Assembly (NCBI RefSeq): GCF_040049215.1
Contig: NZ_JBDZDN010000001.1
Span: 1,798,001-1,862,000 of the forward strand
From: Mesorhizobium_K sp040049215
GTDB lineage: Bacteria; Pseudomonadota; Alphaproteobacteria; Rhizobiales; Rhizobiaceae
DNA: 64,000 nucleotides
Direction of reading: 5' to 3'
Position numbers and translations under genes: made by a program. Positions 62,408 to 64,000 of the stretch are shown here, piece after piece (the first letter of the stretch is position 1; each line of letters starts with the position of its first letter). The notes below the pieces were generated by a model. It had not been told where the DNA came from. It was given only the letters and a program-made list of their open reading frames with translations, and did no database searches.

Positions 62408-63541
62408 ATGGCTAAGTACAGGTTTCACAAGCTGGCCGCGCTGGCGGTGCTCGTCGGCGTCGGCGCCTGGGTCGCGACCGGCGAATTCTCATCCGTGGGG
62501 AGCGCCCAGAACGAAGCGGCGGAGACGCCGTCCGTACCGGCCGAGCAGCCCGAGGCCGCGCTGAGGACGGTTGCCGTTGTCACGCCGCCGCGCATCATGC
62601 ATGCGCGCGCGATACACGTTTCGGGCCATACCGAGGCGGAGAAGCGCGTGACGCTGGCCACCCGCGTCATGGGCGTCATCGAGAGCCTGCCGGTGAAGCA
62701 GGGCCAGCGCGTCGAGCGCGGCGATCTGGTGATGCGCCTCGACGCCGAGGACAAGGAAGCGGCGATCCGGATGGCCGAGAGCGTGGTGACGCAGCGGCAG
62801 GCCGAGGCCGACGCCGCTGAACGGCTGGTGGCCGGGGGCAACGCGCCGAAGCTTCAGGCCGACCAGGCCCGCGCGGCGCTCGCCACCGCCAGGTCGCAAC
62901 TGGAGAATGCCAAGGCCGAGCTTGCCCAGTACGAGATATACGCGCCCTATAACGGCCTCATCGACCGGGTTCCCGTCCAGCGCGGCAGCACCATCCTGGC
63001 GGGCGCCGAGGTGGCGACGCTGATCAATCTGGACCCGCTGCTGGCCCTCGGCGAGGTGAGCGAACGCGACCTGCGCTATCTGGAACTGGGCGACACCGCC
63101 GACATCCGGCTGGTCGACGGAAAGGTCGTGAGGGGCACGCTGCGCTACATCAGCAGGGATGCTTCCTCGGCCACCCGAACCTTCCGCATCGAAGTCGCGA
63201 TCCCCAACGAGAACAAGGAACTGCCGGCCGGCATGACCGCCGAGATCACGCTGCTTACCGAGCAGACCGACTCGGTCATGCTGCCGCGTTCGGTGGTGAC
63301 GCTGGGCGCCAATGGAGATCTCGGCATCCGCGCGGTCGACAAGGACAACAAGGTCGTGTTCTTCCCGATAGACCTCGTCGACGACACGCCCAAGGGCCTG
63401 GTGCTGGCCGGAATTCCCGCAGACGCGCGCGTCATCGTCGCCGGGCAGGATCTGGTGACCGAGGGCAATGAGGTCAAGCCGGTCGAGGCCGACGCCGCCA
63501 TGATCAAGAAATTGATCGGCGAAGCCACCGACGGAACCTGA
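62408..63541 (+). CDS. RND efflux periplasmic adaptor (membrane-fusion protein)
   Basis: A 377-aa HlyD/AcrA-type adaptor that links an inner-membrane RND pump to an outer-membrane channel. One N-terminal signal/anchor segment (about residues 9-27) is followed by a lipoyl-like segment VMGVIESLPVKQGQRVERGD, an α-hairpin (about 115-175), IYAPYNGLIDRV and a β-barrel domain with NLDPLLALGEVSERD. The ATG at 62408 gives the usual anchor. The pump gene follows 21 bases later. Substrate and outer-membrane partner are not visible. Confidence 0.92.
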   Translation: MAKYRFHKLAALAVLVGVGAWVATGEFSSVGSAQNEAAETPSVPAEQPEAALRTVAVVTPPRIMHARAIHVSGHTEAEKRVTLATRVMGVIESLPVKQGQRVERGDLVMRLDAEDKEAAIRMAESVVTQRQAEADAAERLVAGGNAPKLQADQARAALATARSQLENAKAELAQYEIYAPYNGLIDRVPVQRGSTILAGAEVATLINLDPLLALGEVSERDLRYLELGDTADIRLVDGKVVRGTLRYISRDASSATRTFRIEVAIPNENKELPAGMTAEITLLTEQTDSVMLPRSVVTLGANGDLGIRAVDKDNKVVFFPIDLVDDTPKGLVLAGIPADARVIVAGQDLVTEGNEVKPVEADAAMIKKLIGEATDGT

Positions 63542-63562
63542 GCCGGAAACGACGGAACATCC

Positions 63563-64000
63563 ATGGATATCGTCAAGCTAGCGATCCGCAACGCACGTCT
63601 GACGCTTTCGGTCCTGCTGTTCCTGGTGATCGCGGGGGCGCTCGCCTATCAGTCGGTGCCCAAGGAAGCGGAACCCGACGTCGCCATCCCCATCATGTAT
63701 GTGAGCCTTGTCTATCAGGGCATCTCGCCGGAGGACGCCGAGCGGTTGCTGCTGCGCCCGGTCGAGTCGCAGTTGAAGAGCCTCAAGGGGCTCAAGGAAA
63801 TGAAGTCCAACGCCTTCCAGGGCGGCGCCAACGTGGTCGTGGAGTTCGATCCGTCGGTCGACCTCGGCGACGCGCTGATCGATACCCGCAACAAGGTGCA
63901 GGACGCCAAGCGCGACCTTCCGGACGGCGTCGAGGAGCCGACGGTCAACGAGGTCAATCTTTCCGAATTCCCTGTCGTCTTCGTGACGCTTTCGGGCGAT
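63563..64000 (+). CDS. RND efflux pump permease, partial (3' end beyond the window)
   Basis: The first 146 residues of an AcrB/CusA-like inner-membrane pump. MDIVKLAIRNARLTLSVLLF includes the first TM helix; KEAEPDVAIPIMYVSLVYQG and SPEDAERLLLRPVE are the typical start of the porter domain (HAE family pattern: P-Y-A-GASPE-like). The gene is cut by the window edge, so length and substrate are not determined. It follows the adaptor by 21 bases. Confidence 0.9.
   Translation, partial: MDIVKLAIRNARLTLSVLLFLVIAGALAYQSVPKEAEPDVAIPIMYVSLVYQGISPEDAERLLLRPVESQLKSLKGLKEMKSNAFQGGANVVVEFDPSVDLGDALIDTRNKVQDAKRDLPDGVEEPTVNEVNLSEFPVVFVTLSGD

Overview
The window looks like a chromosomal segment of a high-GC alphaproteobacterium of the order Hyphomicrobiales (Rhizobiales), closest in feel to Mesorhizobium and relatives. 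Supporting this are the Rhizobiales-type neighbourhoods (dapF-mtaB-ftsY-yciB; acnA next to ccm genes; mdh-sucCD-sucAB-lpd), IalB, an Omp19-like protease-inhibitor lipoprotein, DUF1236, DUF2794, DUF1127 and DUF1223 proteins, and rhizobial-type palindromic intergenic repeats. No rRNA, tRNA, CRISPR array, prophage or insertion sequence was recognised.

Region 1 (1-13785) is the accessory part. It holds seven proteins typical of signalling and biological-conflict islands: a STAND/NACHT-like NTPase with TPR-like repeats (cut by the left edge), a 1208-residue membrane protein of unknown family, an exported trypsin-like protease, a Ser/Thr kinase with N-terminal helical repeats, an FHA-TM-trypsin-like protease, a SLOG-SLATT-type membrane sensor, and a patatin-like phospholipase encoded 2 bases after it. 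A plausible but untested reading is a sensing and effector system: NTP or nucleotide sensing (STAND, SLOG), phospho-relay (kinase to FHA), proteolysis in the periplasm and lipid hydrolysis at the membrane.

Region 2 (14140-35928) is mostly core: asd; the ffh-chorismate mutase-rpsP operon; a CPBP-type protease; an SH3/DUF1236 protein; a zinc peptidase; a lytic transglycosylase; argG; a LysE exporter; rlmN with two small membrane proteins; IalB; a DUF1232 protein; phhB; an RNA ligase-like phosphodiesterase; a tesA-like esterase divergent from a ybbA/ybbP-like ABC exporter; a Bax-inhibitor-1 protein; a GNAT acetyltransferase; and DUF2794.

Region 3 (35929-50875) contains a probable small RNA gene with its own terminator (6S-like candidate), a DUF1223 protein, acnA, a cytochrome c maturation cluster (ccmA, ccmB, ccmD, ccmG) that lacks ccmC and carries palindromic repeats at two junctions, DUF1127, two flavin enzymes, yciB, ftsY, mtaB, dapF, a VOC protein, the Inh-family lipoprotein and zapE.

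Region 4 (51083-64000) is the lower TCA-cycle cluster mdh-sucC-sucD-sucA-sucB-lpd. It is interrupted by a VapBC-type toxin-antitoxin pair between sucC and sucD, by an inverted repeat between sucD and sucA, and by MAPEG and SDR genes between sucB and lpd. It is followed by an RND efflux adaptor and the start of its pump, cut by the right edge.
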